A stretch of 64,000 nucleotides of DNA. Origin: Flavobacteriales bacterium (GTDB lineage Bacteria; Bacteroidota; Bacteroidia; Flavobacteriales_E; Vicingaceae). Positions 37,401-46,002 of the stretch are shown here, piece by piece (the stretch's first letter is position 1; each line of letters starts with the position of its first letter). Where the stretch lies: positions 94,050 to 158,049 of the forward strand of contig CAJPFH010000004.1 of assembly GCA_905339165.1 (NCBI GenBank). Reading direction: 5' to 3'. Position numbers and translations under genes: made by a program. The notes under the pieces are model-generated. The model ran no database searches and was not told where the DNA came from. It was given only the letters and a program-made list of their open reading frames with translations.

Positions 37401-38020
37401 AAACTTTTTCTCCGATAAGCATTACCATTAGTTTAACGGTTACTTCTGATAAAGGATGCAGTAATACATTCACCGAAACAAATGCCATAACGATATATCC
37501 TAATCCAAAAGCCGATTTTGATGCCTCTGTTTACGAAACTTCTATTTTCGATCCACAGATTAATTTCTTTAATTATTCATCCGGAGCCACCGCTTATTTG
37601 TGGCTGTTTGGTGATGGACAAACTTCTATTATAAAAGACCCCAAACACGATTATGGAGATACCGGATTTTATAATGTAACCCTTATTGCAAGTAACTCAT
37701 ACGGGTGTGTAGATGAGATTACGAAAAAAATTCGCATTAATCCCGAGTTTGCTATTTATATCCCCAATTCTTTTACTCCGGACGTAGATAATTTAAATGA
37801 AATATTTAGACCCAAAGGTTACGGTATTGTAGAAATGAACATGTATATTTTTGACCGTTGGGGTGAAATAATTTATGAAGGTCATGAATTAACATCGGGT
37901 TGGGATGGGATGGTAAAAGGAAGACAGGCAAAAGTAGAATCGTATCCTTACAGAATCATAGTGAAGGATATAAATTTAAAATCGCATGTATTTATTGGGC
38001 ATGTTACCCTTGTAAGGTAA
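34406..38020 (+). CDS. Large PKD/Ig-repeat surface protein with type IX secretion (type B) sorting domain
   Basis: The 1204-residue protein has a signal peptide (residues 1-21, cleaved near SNAQ), a 200-residue N-terminal beta domain, and several Ig-like repeats at about 270-530 (each containing VSPSSTTTYTVTY-like sequence). A run of PKD domains at about 530-1105 follows (WxFGDG motifs such as WVFGDGSP and WNFGDGFG). The C-terminus (IPNSFTPDVDNLNEIFRP ... MYIFDRWGEIIYE ... SYPYRI) is the CHU_C/gliding-motility type B sorting signal, used by the type IX secretion system to export and anchor proteins. It is probably an adhesin or gliding-related surface protein. Confidence 0.92.
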   Translation: MNRFLLLIFGLMQFVNSSNAQPGCPFIDAGPNQNIACNGSATLNATVLATGQTTSYGVTSIPYNPPYPFNSGTPIFVGIDDIWTGIINLPFNFCFYGSNYSQIVVGSNGLISFDLTYANGYCPWSFTAAVPNATLPLNSIFGVYHDIDPSVCGNVRYAILGNYPCRTFVVSYDQVCHFDCNNLTSTTQIVLYETTNVIEVYVQNKPTCISWNDGNALIGIQDAAGTTGIAPPGRNTGPWSANNEAWRFTPNGPPNYVINWYDNGVLIGSGPSITVSPSSTTTYTAEAIYTNCNGAQVVVTDVVTVTVGGSSSVTVNASSTTICDGQSVTITANGTPGGGTYSWNPGGQTSSSIVVSPNTTTTYVVSYNYNGCIAKDSVTITVNPVPTVNVNNATICNGGTAILTANVNPGGGTFSWVPGGFTTQSISVSPGSTTTYTVTYTLNGCTNTASGTVTVGGNPSVVVNSASICSGQSATLTATPNPGGGTYSWVPGGQTTQSITVSPSSTTTYTVTYDLGGCIATGSGTVTVNPNPVPSFTYIAACPNQPSSFNNTSTILSGTMSYQWSFPGATPNSSTQTNPSNIVYPSGGSYTVTLVVTSNNGCVDSITQQIVIPYLPVADYSVTTVCEGTQTCYTDLSSVQNGNIVGWQWVFGDGSPVDNTQNPCHLFNLCGTYNTTLIATSNSGCAVSVTKQVVVECLPTASFTTNNVCRDNFAVFNNTSSGGSSYSWNFGDGFGTSTQQNPTYLYNAPGTYNVMLTVNTVGGCSDVFTLPITIFPEPTANFNFSNVCEGNATNFTDASTIGGGGSINQWNWNFGNSNFSTQQNPSETYANDGSYLVTLITTSADGCKDTISKLVEVYPLPTANFTATSPCEGTAVVFTNTSNVPSGSIIGFNWSFGVPGGNSSQQNPSYNYNQFGTYNVTLTVTTNHGCTNTITIPVTVNPNPLVQFVLDTTSGCSPLCVNMQNLSTIAQGNISSYLWNLGNGNTAFTADANACYENQTFSPISITISLTVTSDKGCSNTFTETNAITIYPNPKADFDASVYETSIFDPQINFFNYSSGATAYLWLFGDGQTSIIKDPKHDYGDTGFYNVTLIASNSYGCVDEITKKIRINPEFAIYIPNSFTPDVDNLNEIFRPKGYGIVEMNMYIFDRWGEIIYEGHELTSGWDGMVKGRQAKVESYPYRIIVKDINLKSHVFIGHVTLVR

Positions 38021-38028
38021 ATACTTTT

Positions 38029-38730
38029 TTAGATTATAGCAAAAACGGTTGGTTCCTTTGGAATACAATCGTTTTTCTTTTTCCAACTTTCTATTGAATG
38101 TGTTTCAATTTTTTCTTGAGGAGCATTTATATTTATTCCAATACAAAGTTGAGTTGAAGGTTGTAAGTGTTTTAATAAATCATCAAACAGATGTTGATTT
38201 CGGTATGGAGTTTCTATAAATAATTGGGTTTGATTTTTTCTTTTTGCTTCCGATTCTAATTCTTTAATTTTCTTTATTCGCTGTTCTTTTTCACGAGGAA
38301 GATACCCGTTAAAAGCGAATTGCTGACCGTTTAAACCGCTTGCCATTAGTGTAAGAAATATAGATGAGGGCCCGGGCAATGGCACTACTTTAATATTATT
38401 TTTGTGTGCAAGATGAACGAGTTCTGCACCAGGGTCAGCAATACCAGGGCAACCGGCATCGGTAATTATTCCCATGTTGTTTCCTTGCAAAAGAGGAGAT
38501 AAATATTCTCCGATGTTTTCTATGGGGGTATGTTCATTTAAAATAAAAAAAGTAAGTTCATTTATGTTCGCACCCGGATTGGCATGTTTTATATATCGTC
38601 TGGCGTGTTTTAAATCTTCTACAACAAAAAAAGACAAGTCCGTAATTTTTTTGATTGTAATAGGAGAGATGTAATTTAAATTAAATCCTTCGGTAATAGG
38701 TGATGGCAATAGATATAAGATGCCTTTCAT
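38029..38730 (-). CDS. RsmI-like SAM-dependent methyltransferase (tetrapyrrole methylase fold)
   Basis: The 233-residue protein has the tetrapyrrole methylase features GIITDAGCPGIADPGAELV and VVPLPGPSSIFLTLMASGL of the 16S rRNA C1402 2'-O-methyltransferase family. The N-terminal SAM loop (GILYLLPSPITEG) deviates from that of canonical RsmI, as in the second RsmI-like paralogue many Bacteroidota carry. The rRNA target is therefore likely but not certain. It overlaps the upstream phosphatase gene by 4 bp. Confidence 0.82.
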   Translation of the reverse strand: MKGILYLLPSPITEGFNLNYISPITIKKITDLSFFVVEDLKHARRYIKHANPGANINELTFFILNEHTPIENIGEYLSPLLQGNNMGIITDAGCPGIADPGAELVHLAHKNNIKVVPLPGPSSIFLTLMASGLNGQQFAFNGYLPREKEQRIKKIKELESEAKRKNQTQLFIETPYRNQHLFDDLLKHLQPSTQLCIGININAPQEKIETHSIESWKKKNDCIPKEPTVFAII

Positions 38731-39185
38731 TTTATTTTTTCTATAAATTTTTCGCAGGCGGCATCTAACAGTTGGTACACATTCTCGAAACCGGAATCTC
38801 CTCCATAATAGGGATCGGGTACCGACATGTTCTGCTGTGGATAAAGGATATTTAGAATTAAGTCTACCTTTTGTTTGTGAATTTCACTTTTTGCCATGCG
38901 AATAATATTTTCGTAGTTGCTGGTGTCCATCACAAAAATATAATCAAAGGTTTCAAAATCATTTTTATGAAATTGCCTAGCTTTTTGTTTACTTATATCT
39001 ATGTTATAATTTCTCATTTTTTTTATTGCTCTCTCGTCTGGCATTTCTCCAATATGGAAGTTAGCCGTTCCGGCTGAATCTACTATTAATTGTTTATTCC
39101 GCTTCTTTGCTTTTTCTTCTAAAATTCCATGAGCCATTGGAGAGCGACAGATATTACCCAAACAAACCATTAAAACTTTTATCAT
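38727..39185 (-). CDS. Low-molecular-weight protein tyrosine phosphatase
   Basis: The 152-residue protein has the P-loop CLGNICRSP at residues 8-16 (C8 nucleophile, R14) and the general-acid loop DPYYGG near 120. It dephosphorylates phosphotyrosine, in bacteria often on polysaccharide-export kinases. It is upstream of, and overlaps, the methyltransferase gene. Confidence 0.93.
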   Translation of the reverse strand: MIKVLMVCLGNICRSPMAHGILEEKAKKRNKQLIVDSAGTANFHIGEMPDERAIKKMRNYNIDISKQKARQFHKNDFETFDYIFVMDTSNYENIIRMAKSEIHKQKVDLILNILYPQQNMSVPDPYYGGDSGFENVYQLLDAACEKFIEKIK

Positions 39186-39199
39186 CTTTATAAAAATAA

Positions 39200-39233
39200 A
39201 AACAGGAATTAAAGTAGCCTCTAATTCCTGTTT
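39200..39233 (-). terminator. Intrinsic terminator of dnaA
   Basis: AAACAGGAATTA (39200-39211) and TAATTCCTGTTT (39222-39233) form a 12-bp perfect stem with a 10-nt loop, followed on the minus strand by a T-rich run (TTTTTATTTTTA). It lies 22 bp beyond the dnaA stop. Confidence 0.8.
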
Positions 39234-39255
39234 AATAGGATTATTAATTTCATTT

Positions 39256-40689
39256 TTATTGAATACTGATTTTCTTTTTAAGATCGTCTATATATCCTCT
39301 AAAGCGTTTATCGGTATCCATTAGGTTATTAACGGTTTTGCAGGCATGTAAAACGGTTGCGTGGTCTTTTCCTCCACAATGCATACCAATATTCGCCAAA
39401 CTTGATTTGGTCATTTGTTTTGCAAAAAACATTGCAATTTGGCGAGCTTGAACTACTTCGCGTTTACGGGTTTTAGATTTTAGCATATCGATAGGTAAAT
39501 CGAAATAGTCGCATACTACTTTTTGAATGTAATCTATAGAAACTTCGCGGGCTGTATTTTTCACAAACTTATCAATCATTTGCTTGGCAAGTTCTATGGT
39601 GATGGCTTTTTTATTAAGTGAAGATTGGGCAATTAGCGAAATTAATGCCCCTTCTAATTCACGAACATTGGTGGTAATGCTGTAAGCTAAATATTCTATT
39701 ACGTCTTTTGGAAGATCTATTCCTTCGGCATACATTTTCTTTTCTAAGATAGCAATACGCGTTTCTAAATCGGGTGATTGCAAATCGGCTGAAAGCCCCC
39801 ATTTGAAACGAGAAAGCAATCGCTGTTCCATGCCTTGTAATTCTACCGGGGCCTTATCGGAAGTAAGAATAAGTTGTTTGCCGTTTTGGTGCAAATGATT
39901 AAAAATGTGGAAGAATACATCTTGGGTTTTTTCCTTTCCGGCAAAGAAATGTACATCATCTATAATAAGTACATCTATCATTTGGTAGAAATGGATAAAA
40001 TCGTTGTGTTCGTTGTTTCGAACCGCATCTATAAATTGCTGTGTAAATTTTTCGGAAGGCACATAAAGTACCGTTTTTTCGGGATGCTTATCTTTGGTTT
40101 CGATACCTATGGCATGTGCCAAGTGTGTTTTTCCCAAACCCACTCCTCCGTATATAAACAATGGATTAAAGGCGGTTCCACCCGGATTGTTTGCTACAGC
40201 AAAACCGGCAGAGCGGGCAAGCCTATTGCAATCGCCTTCAATAAAGTTTGCAAACGAGTAATTGGGATTAAGCTGAGATTCAACATTTACTTTTTTCAGG
40301 CCGGGTATAATAAACGGATTTCGGATGCCTTTGTCTTTATTGATATCTAAAGGCATGGTGATAGGATCGTTTTTAACTGATTGCCGGTTAGAAGTCGGAA
40401 CTTTTACGGTATATGGTTTGGCATTGCTTTGGTTGTTTTCCATAACAATACTATATTCCAAACGCCCTTCGGTTCCCAGTTCCTTTTTTACTATTTTTTT
40501 GAGTAAGCCAATGTAGTGTTCTTCGAGCCATTCGTAAAAAAACTGGCTTGGTACCTGAATAGTAAGAATGTTGTTTTTGAGCTTAATGGGTTTGATCGGT
40601 TCAAACCATGTTTTGAAGCTTTGTAAACTTACGTTGTCTTTTATAACTTCCAAACAATTAGTCCAAACGGTTAAGTGATCTTTTGCCAT
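39256..40689 (-). CDS. dnaA: Chromosomal replication initiator DnaA
   Basis: The 477-residue initiator has domain I (about 1-80), a short linker, AAA+ domain III with Walker A GGVGLGKTHLAHAIG and Walker B VLIIDDVHFFAGKE, and domain IV with the DnaA-box-binding signature CGGKDHATVLHACKTV. It opens oriC. No cluster of DnaA boxes is evident in the flanking intergenic DNA (40690-40882). Confidence 0.98.
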   Translation of the reverse strand: MAKDHLTVWTNCLEVIKDNVSLQSFKTWFEPIKPIKLKNNILTIQVPSQFFYEWLEEHYIGLLKKIVKKELGTEGRLEYSIVMENNQSNAKPYTVKVPTSNRQSVKNDPITMPLDINKDKGIRNPFIIPGLKKVNVESQLNPNYSFANFIEGDCNRLARSAGFAVANNPGGTAFNPLFIYGGVGLGKTHLAHAIGIETKDKHPEKTVLYVPSEKFTQQFIDAVRNNEHNDFIHFYQMIDVLIIDDVHFFAGKEKTQDVFFHIFNHLHQNGKQLILTSDKAPVELQGMEQRLLSRFKWGLSADLQSPDLETRIAILEKKMYAEGIDLPKDVIEYLAYSITTNVRELEGALISLIAQSSLNKKAITIELAKQMIDKFVKNTAREVSIDYIQKVVCDYFDLPIDMLKSKTRKREVVQARQIAMFFAKQMTKSSLANIGMHCGGKDHATVLHACKTVNNLMDTDKRFRGYIDDLKKKISIQ

Positions 40690-40882
40690 TCTATTTTTTA
40701 GTATTTAAAGTTAGTGAATTTGTTAATTGCCAAATTAAATTTTTTATTATTATTCAGTTTCTAAAAGTAGCTAAAACCTTTGAATAATAGAGGTTTTTAA
40801 GCATAAATATTTTTAGCACGTCAAATAACGTAACAAATATTTCGATAAAAAAGTGAAAAAAAAAATCTTAGGCTATTGTTTT

Positions 40883-41806
40883 TTAAAAAATTTTTATTGT
40901 ATCAGCATTTACAGCCATTTCGGAGGTATTTTTTTTAAAATAACACTCAATTTTTCCTAAAAGTAAACCGGCAAAACCAGCTTGACAAATATAAACGGGC
41001 TTATTTTTTTTATTTTTTTCTATTACGGCTTGTTCTAAAAATGTGTGGGAGTGTCCTCCTATTATAATGTCAATATCTTTCGATTCATTAGCCAATACAA
41101 CATCAGAAACCACACTACTGCTGTATTTATATCCCAAATGCGAAAGAACAACTACCATATTACACTGCTTTTCGTGCTTTAGAAATTGTGCCACTTGGTT
41201 TGCTTTTTCTATGGGATTGATGTATATGGTATTACCGTACAATTTTTTATCTACCAAGCCCTCTAGTTGTACCCCTATGCCCATTACTCCTATTTTAATT
41301 CCTTCTTTTTCAAGTATTTTATAGGGTAGTACTTTCCCTGAGAGGGGTGTATCATTAAAAATATAATTACTGCTAATAAAGGGAAAGTTGGCATAAGGCA
41401 TCATGTTGCTTAATCCTTCTATACCATTATCAAAATCATGATTTCCAATGGTTGCGGCATCGTATTGCATGGCACTCATTAGTTTTAAATCGAGTTCGCC
41501 TTTATAGAAATTAAAATAAGGGGTACCCTGAAAAATATCTCCTGCATCTAGGAGTAAAACATTTTTTTCGTTTGCTCTAACAGAGTTTATAATGCTTGCC
41601 CTTTTAGATGCTCCTCCCATACCGGGATACAACGGATCATTATTGGGAAAAGGTTCTATGCGACTATGCACATCATTGGTATGCAATATGGTAAGTTTTA
41701 CAAACTCTTCTTTGGCAAATGTGCTTAGCGGAATACCTCCGAGAGTAATAAAACTTCCGCCTCCCAACAATGTTTGTTTTATAAATTTTCTTCTGGAGTT
41801 ATTCAT
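40883..41806 (-). CDS. Metallophosphoesterase, catalytic half of a split 5'-nucleotidase
   Basis: The 307-residue protein begins with a twin-arginine-like signal (NNSRRKFIKQTLLGGG). It carries the calcineurin-like motifs LHTNDVHSRIEP, DAGDIFQGTP, GNHDFDNGIEGL and GGHSHTFLE, as in the N-terminal half of UshA-type nucleotidases. The usual C-terminal specificity domain is missing and is encoded by the gene just upstream (overlap 8 bp). The two products presumably assemble to hydrolyse extracytoplasmic nucleotides. Confidence 0.9.
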   Translation of the reverse strand: MNNSRRKFIKQTLLGGGSFITLGGIPLSTFAKEEFVKLTILHTNDVHSRIEPFPNNDPLYPGMGGASKRASIINSVRANEKNVLLLDAGDIFQGTPYFNFYKGELDLKLMSAMQYDAATIGNHDFDNGIEGLSNMMPYANFPFISSNYIFNDTPLSGKVLPYKILEKEGIKIGVMGIGVQLEGLVDKKLYGNTIYINPIEKANQVAQFLKHEKQCNMVVVLSHLGYKYSSSVVSDVVLANESKDIDIIIGGHSHTFLEQAVIEKNKKNKPVYICQAGFAGLLLGKIECYFKKNTSEMAVNADTIKIF

Positions 41807-42533
41807 TAGCTACCCTTTTATCGGTATAAGGAATGATGGTTTGATTTTTATTCTTTTTTTCAATCAAAAAATGTACAATGGCATCACGCAGTTTTATATT
41901 TAAATATTGTATAGCAAGAGGGTTTTTAAAGAAGCTCATTTGATCGCCTCCATTTGCCAAATAATCGGTTGTAACAATATTGTATTTTTTTGCTGCATTA
42001 AACGGCTCATTGTTTATCAGAATATTTTTTGCTGTTTTATCTTTTTTTATTGTCAATGATATTCCAGCTACGGGCTGCCCGCCTTTACTGGCAATATACT
42101 CAAACAATTCGCTCATTTTTTCTGCAGAAAGGGAAACCACTACCAATTCATTTTCAAATGGCATTAATTCAAAAATTTTTCCTTTGGTTATATCTCCTTT
42201 TGGCAACATAGTACGAAGCCCTCCGTTGTTCAGTATACAAAAATCTACTTCCGTTATTTGCTGTGCAGTATGTAAAGCAATATCGGCTACTAAATTTCCT
42301 AATGTGCCTTCGGGAATAGCCTTTGTAAATTCGCCTTCGGCATATACCAACACGGTATTCATTTCGTTTTCTAATTTTTTCTTGTAGGGTAAAATAATGC
42401 TATCGGTAAGTGAATATTCTTTTACATCGGATGTAATTTTTGAAGCCCCCGCATACTTAACAGTTTCTTGTTTTGATTTGCAAGCAGCCAGAAGCAGTAT
42501 AAAAGAAATAGAAAGAGTTATTCTCTTTTTCAT
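41799..42533 (-). CDS. 5'-nucleotidase C-terminal domain lipoprotein
   Basis: ATG at 42533 gives a lipoprotein signal (MKKRITLSISFILLLAACKS; Cys at 18). The body of the 244-residue protein is the 5'-nucleotidase C-terminal domain: GNLVADIALHTA, FCILNNGGLRTMLPKGDIT and FENELVVVSLS. It lacks any metallophosphatase motif. Overlap with the metallophosphoesterase gene supports a two-subunit enzyme. Confidence 0.88.
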   Translation of the reverse strand: MKKRITLSISFILLLAACKSKQETVKYAGASKITSDVKEYSLTDSIILPYKKKLENEMNTVLVYAEGEFTKAIPEGTLGNLVADIALHTAQQITEVDFCILNNGGLRTMLPKGDITKGKIFELMPFENELVVVSLSAEKMSELFEYIASKGGQPVAGISLTIKKDKTAKNILINNEPFNAAKKYNIVTTDYLANGGDQMSFFKNPLAIQYLNIKLRDAIVHFLIEKKNKNQTIIPYTDKRVANE

Positions 42534-42601
42534 GGGTATAAATCTACCCAATTGCTTTAAAAATAATTTAAAAATTATGTTATTTTACGAAAAAGAAAGA
42601 T

Positions 42602-43015
42602 ATGCTTTTGGCCGATATTAAAATAAGGGTTCGGTATGCCGAAACCGATAAAATGGGTTACGTTTACTACGGAAATTATGCTACCTACTTTGAAGTAGCC
42701 AGAGTAGAAATGCTCAGAAACTTAGGTCTTAGTTATAAAGAACTAGAAGATTCCGGCATTTTTTTACCGGTGACAGATTTTCAGGTTAAATATATTAAGC
42801 CGGCTTTTTACGATGATTTGCTTACCATTCGCACCGTTATAAAAACAAAACCCGGAGTTCGGTTGATTTTTGATTACGAAACATTAAACGAAAAAAACGA
42901 GTTACTCAATACGGCAAAAGTTACTTTGGTATTTATAAGTGCCTCTAACAATAAACCTATACAAGCCCCCGAATACTTTTTAAAAAAACTTGCGGAAGCC
43001 GGCTTACTTAGCTGA
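42602..43015 (+). CDS. Acyl-CoA thioesterase, YbgC/4-hydroxybenzoyl-CoA type
   Basis: The 137-residue hot-dog fold protein begins IKIRVRYAETDKMGYVYYGNY, containing the catalytic Asp/Tyr region of YbgC-like thioesterases (RYAETDxMGxVYxxNY). It hydrolyses acyl-CoA or acyl-ACP thioesters; the substrate is unknown. Its stop overlaps the convergent glycosyltransferase stop by 8 bp. Confidence 0.9.
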   Translation: MLLADIKIRVRYAETDKMGYVYYGNYATYFEVARVEMLRNLGLSYKELEDSGIFLPVTDFQVKYIKPAFYDDLLTIRTVIKTKPGVRLIFDYETLNEKNELLNTAKVTLVFISASNNKPIQAPEYFLKKLAEAGLLS

Positions 43016-44021
43016 ATTTGGTTGGTTCCAGTTGAGAAAATGTTTTTGTTTTCTTTATAAAAAATTGAACTACAATACTGCCCTCAAATATGCCATTTGT
43101 TTGAAGAATTTCTTTTTTTGTTCTTCTTTTATAGTAGGCATAAAAGTTTTTATAAAAAGAAAGATGAGCTTTGAATATGGCCCAAACATAAAGAAATTTT
43201 AATTCTAAAAGAAATTTTATGGCCGCTGTTCCATCGAGCAACATTCTGATTAAAAGAATCAAAAACAATTTTTGCTGAGGCAAATTTTTAAGTAGAGTAA
43301 GTAAGTTATTTCTAAAATTCAAATACGTTTTATTGGGGCTATCATACTGCAGTGTAGCGCCTCCAACATGAAATACTTTTGAATGTGAGGTATACCCTAT
43401 TTGGTAGCCCATATTTTTCAGCCTCCAGCATAAGTCAATTTCTTCCATATGTGCAAAGAAATTTTCGTCAAACCCCTCAGCCTTAAAAAACAAATCGGAA
43501 CGTACTAGCATGGCAGCTCCCGAAGCCCAAAAAATTTCTGAGTTGCCCTCGTACTGTTTTTGGTCTTTTTCTATTTCAGTAAAAATACGCCCTCGGCAAA
43601 AGGGGTATCCGTATTTATCTATAAACCCTCCAGCCGCTCCGGCATATTCAAAATAATCGGGTTTTGAAAAACTTAAAACTTTAGGTTGACAGGCGGCCAT
43701 TTGCACATTTTCGTTTAGTAGTTTTTCCAGTGGATGAAGCCAATTGTCTGTAACTTCTACATCGGAATTGAGGAGTAAAAAATAGGGAGCATTTATTTTT
43801 TTTAATCCCTCGTTATACCCTTTTGCAAAACCGAAATTTTTTTCGTTTTGTATAATCTTCACTTGCGGAAATTGTTCTTTTATCAGACTAATAGAATCAT
43901 CGTTCGAACAGTTGTCAATAACGTATATGGAAGCGGAGGGTGAAAACTGAATTACCGATGGCAAAAATTTTTGCAATAGCTTTTTGCCATTCCAGTTTAG
44001 AATTACAACGGCAGTTTTCAT
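43008..44021 (-). CDS. Family 2 glycosyltransferase
   Basis: The 337-residue enzyme has the GT2 start AVVILNWNGKKLLQKFLPSV, the DxD-like LLLNSDVEVTDNW and the motif MEEIDLCWRLKNMGY. The C-terminal 80 residues hold hydrophobic helices that may touch the membrane. It probably adds a sugar to a lipid-linked glycan. It is 9 bp downstream of the GWxTD gene on the same strand. Confidence 0.9.
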   Translation of the reverse strand: MKTAVVILNWNGKKLLQKFLPSVIQFSPSASIYVIDNCSNDDSISLIKEQFPQVKIIQNEKNFGFAKGYNEGLKKINAPYFLLLNSDVEVTDNWLHPLEKLLNENVQMAACQPKVLSFSKPDYFEYAGAAGGFIDKYGYPFCRGRIFTEIEKDQKQYEGNSEIFWASGAAMLVRSDLFFKAEGFDENFFAHMEEIDLCWRLKNMGYQIGYTSHSKVFHVGGATLQYDSPNKTYLNFRNNLLTLLKNLPQQKLFLILLIRMLLDGTAAIKFLLELKFLYVWAIFKAHLSFYKNFYAYYKRRTKKEILQTNGIFEGSIVVQFFIKKTKTFSQLEPTKFS

Positions 44022-44030
44022 TGTAAAGAA

Positions 44031-45485
44031 TCAACGGGGGTTTTTAAAAAAATCATCGGAACGGCCCCCGAAATGGTCTACGGGATCGTTTTCGTAAGGG
44101 TCTCTCAACTGATGATTTCTTTTGTGTAGTTTCATTTTCCAGTTGGGGTCGTTTATTTCACCCACCATATCGGAATGCAGCAGTTCAAAATCATTTGAAA
44201 CCAAATCGGTATTATAGAAAATGAATCGTTTGTTACTGAAATTTTTTATTTTGTAGTAGTGCCATATTTCGTAAGGGTAAGCACTAGGCTCATTGTATTG
44301 TTTTGAAATGGTATTGGGTTCTCCGTATTTTAGAAAAGTTCTACCTCTGTCGGTTTCGTACCCTTTGCGTATAGAAGTTCCGTAAACTTTATTTACTTTC
44401 TCTACACTGGTTTTATATTTTTTCCATTCTTCTTCGGGGTTGGTTTCGTTTCGGGTAAGCCAAAAATTCAGAAAAAATTGTTTCATGGTTTTTAGATCGC
44501 CATTTTTTAGTTGGTTTCGGGCAAAAGAAATTTCCATTCCGGTAGAAATGGGTTCTAAAGAACAAATGTTCTCCCACAAAGTGTCGCGGTTGCTATAATT
44601 TTCTACAAAAGTTTTTTCAATATTTTCGGCTGTAAGTATGGGTTGGTATTGAGGATTGTTTCGCTGAAAAAACACCTTTTTAGAAACCAGTAAATCGTTG
44701 TCTCTGTTTCGTGCCTCGATAACAAGATTATAATTTCCGGTAGGTAATTCGGTTATATTAAAATAGTTTAGCACCACATTTACCTCATTGGTAGTTTGCC
44801 TGCTAAAAGCTTTATAATTGGCAAAAGGAAGAGATGTTTCAAAAGATTCGATATAATAGTTTACTAAATATTTTTGATCGGCTCCCAGTACTTTGCTGCT
44901 GTTATATATTTCGGCATAAAAGCCTATTTTATCTATTGAAGCAGGGTAGTAGTTGGAAACGAAAGGAACAATATCATACCCGTTTTTAGAAATCATTGAT
45001 TTTTCGGCACTTTTCTGCATGCTTTCAAAAAATTCGATTTCAGAAATTTGCATGGTATTGGCAGAAAAATCTATTTCGAGCAGTTGTACCGATTTAAAGG
45101 GCTTTTCGGAACTATTGTTGTCTTTAATGATTATTTCAAATTCGTAAGTTCCGTTGACCAGTGAAATTCGTTGCAGATCTAAAAAGTTTTTTTTGGGTAA
45201 AGAGGTATCGGCAACAACAGGGCTTAGTAAATTGTATTTTTTAAAGTTTTTAATTTCATCGCCATTTTTAAAGAGCAGTGTAATTTCAAGGCTTCCCTGA
45301 TAGCTCCCTTCTTTTGTTTTGGTGTAATGAATAGATTCTCCGTTTACAGAAAGATAGGTTTCGATGTAGGGACCGTTTGCAGGAGAATAAAATGTAGCAT
45401 AACTAAAATAGGCTTTTAATCCGGCAGCAAAAATGCCATTAAAAATAGAAAACAGGAATATGATGCCTAGTAGAAAACCCTTCAT
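44031..45485 (-). CDS. GWxTD domain-containing exported protein
   Basis: The 484-residue protein has an N-terminal signal (MKGFLLGIIFLFSIFNGIFA). The GWxTD region near residue 375 reads IRKGYETDRGRTFLKYGEP with Tyr for Trp, followed by EIWHYYKIKNFSNKRFIFY. The family is confined mainly to Bacteroidota and relatives. Its function is unknown. Confidence 0.85.
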   Translation of the reverse strand: MKGFLLGIIFLFSIFNGIFAAGLKAYFSYATFYSPANGPYIETYLSVNGESIHYTKTKEGSYQGSLEITLLFKNGDEIKNFKKYNLLSPVVADTSLPKKNFLDLQRISLVNGTYEFEIIIKDNNSSEKPFKSVQLLEIDFSANTMQISEIEFFESMQKSAEKSMISKNGYDIVPFVSNYYPASIDKIGFYAEIYNSSKVLGADQKYLVNYYIESFETSLPFANYKAFSRQTTNEVNVVLNYFNITELPTGNYNLVIEARNRDNDLLVSKKVFFQRNNPQYQPILTAENIEKTFVENYSNRDTLWENICSLEPISTGMEISFARNQLKNGDLKTMKQFFLNFWLTRNETNPEEEWKKYKTSVEKVNKVYGTSIRKGYETDRGRTFLKYGEPNTISKQYNEPSAYPYEIWHYYKIKNFSNKRFIFYNTDLVSNDFELLHSDMVGEINDPNWKMKLHKRNHQLRDPYENDPVDHFGGRSDDFFKNPR

Positions 45486-45572
45486 ACAATTTTAAAACGC
45501 TAAATTACATATTTATATACAGATACTTTAACCAAAAAAAGCTAAAAGTGTGCCGTTTATAAAATCAATTGT

Positions 45573-45580
45573 TACTTTTG
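45573..45580 (+). promoter_or_regulatory. -7 promoter box of tRNA-Ser
   Basis: TACTTTTG matches TAnnTTTG and ends 4 nt before the mature tRNA 5' end. Confidence 0.55.
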
Positions 45581-45584
45581 CAGT

Positions 45585-45669
45585 GGAGAGGTGGCAGAGT
45601 GGTCGATTGCGACTGTCTTGAAAACAGTTGACTGTAACAGGTCCGGGGGTTCGAATCCCTCCCTCTCCG
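45585..45669 (+). tRNA. tRNA-Ser (anticodon UGA)
   Basis: The acceptor stem GGAGAGG (45585-45591) pairs with CCTCTCC (45662-45668), followed by discriminator G. The anticodon stem ACTGT/ACAGT encloses the loop CTTGAAA with anticodon TGA. A long variable arm and the T-loop GGTTCGAATCC are present. CCA is not encoded. The 85-nt class II shape confirms serine. Confidence 0.96.
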
Positions 45670-45671
45670 CT

Positions 45672-45718
45672 AAACAAAAACGCAAACTATTCATATTCAG
45701 TAGTTTGCGTTTTTGTTT
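45672..45718 (+). terminator. Terminator of tRNA-Ser
   Basis: AAACAAAAACGCAAACTA (45672-45689) and its complement (45701-45718) form an 18-bp stem with an 11-nt loop, just after the tRNA. Confidence 0.75.
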
Positions 45719-45722
45719 TATG

Positions 45723-45744
45723 ATATTTAGTCCATATTTAGTCC
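45723..45744 (+). repeat. Tandem 11-bp direct repeat beside the tRNA
   Basis: ATATTTAGTCC occurs twice head to tail. It lies 54 bp from the tRNA-Ser 3' end, a common integration hotspot, and might be a remnant of integrase arm sites; that is inference only. Confidence 0.5.
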
Positions 45745-46002
45745 ACAAAATTGGTCTGCTTTGGCCTTATTGTGAGAGTTTATTAAGAAAACTTATGAAG
45801 TTTCAAAATCAACTTAAATTTAGATAAATTAACCAATAAGAAAGAGCCATTCAAGGCTGGTTCCTTCTCATCTAATCAGCCAAATTTATTCTATTTGATA
45901 CATCAAGCACACTCTGCCTTCAATTCTTACTTGAATAGTGTGGTGTAAGCTACACTTTTATAAGTTGCTCCTTTGTAACTCATAACGACTTAATACCCCA
46001 GC
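45745..46002. other. Intergenic stretch without a supported gene
   Basis: With the preceding tRNA terminator and 11-bp repeat this makes over 300 bases without a protein gene. I see no convincing reading frame; only a weak AGCC/GGCT hairpin near 45850. It separates the core genome from the accessory lipoprotein genes. Confidence 0.5.

Noticed and set aside
38836..38844. TGTGGATAA, a perfect DnaA box (reverse)
   Set aside because: Single box inside the phosphatase gene with no cluster nearby; not an origin.
40690..40882. Possible oriC next to dnaA
   Set aside because: No repeated DnaA boxes are visible; AT-richness alone is not enough.
45591..45827. Open frame beginning inside the tRNA-Ser gene
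   Set aside because: It is a reading through the tRNA and its terminator; no protein-family resemblance.
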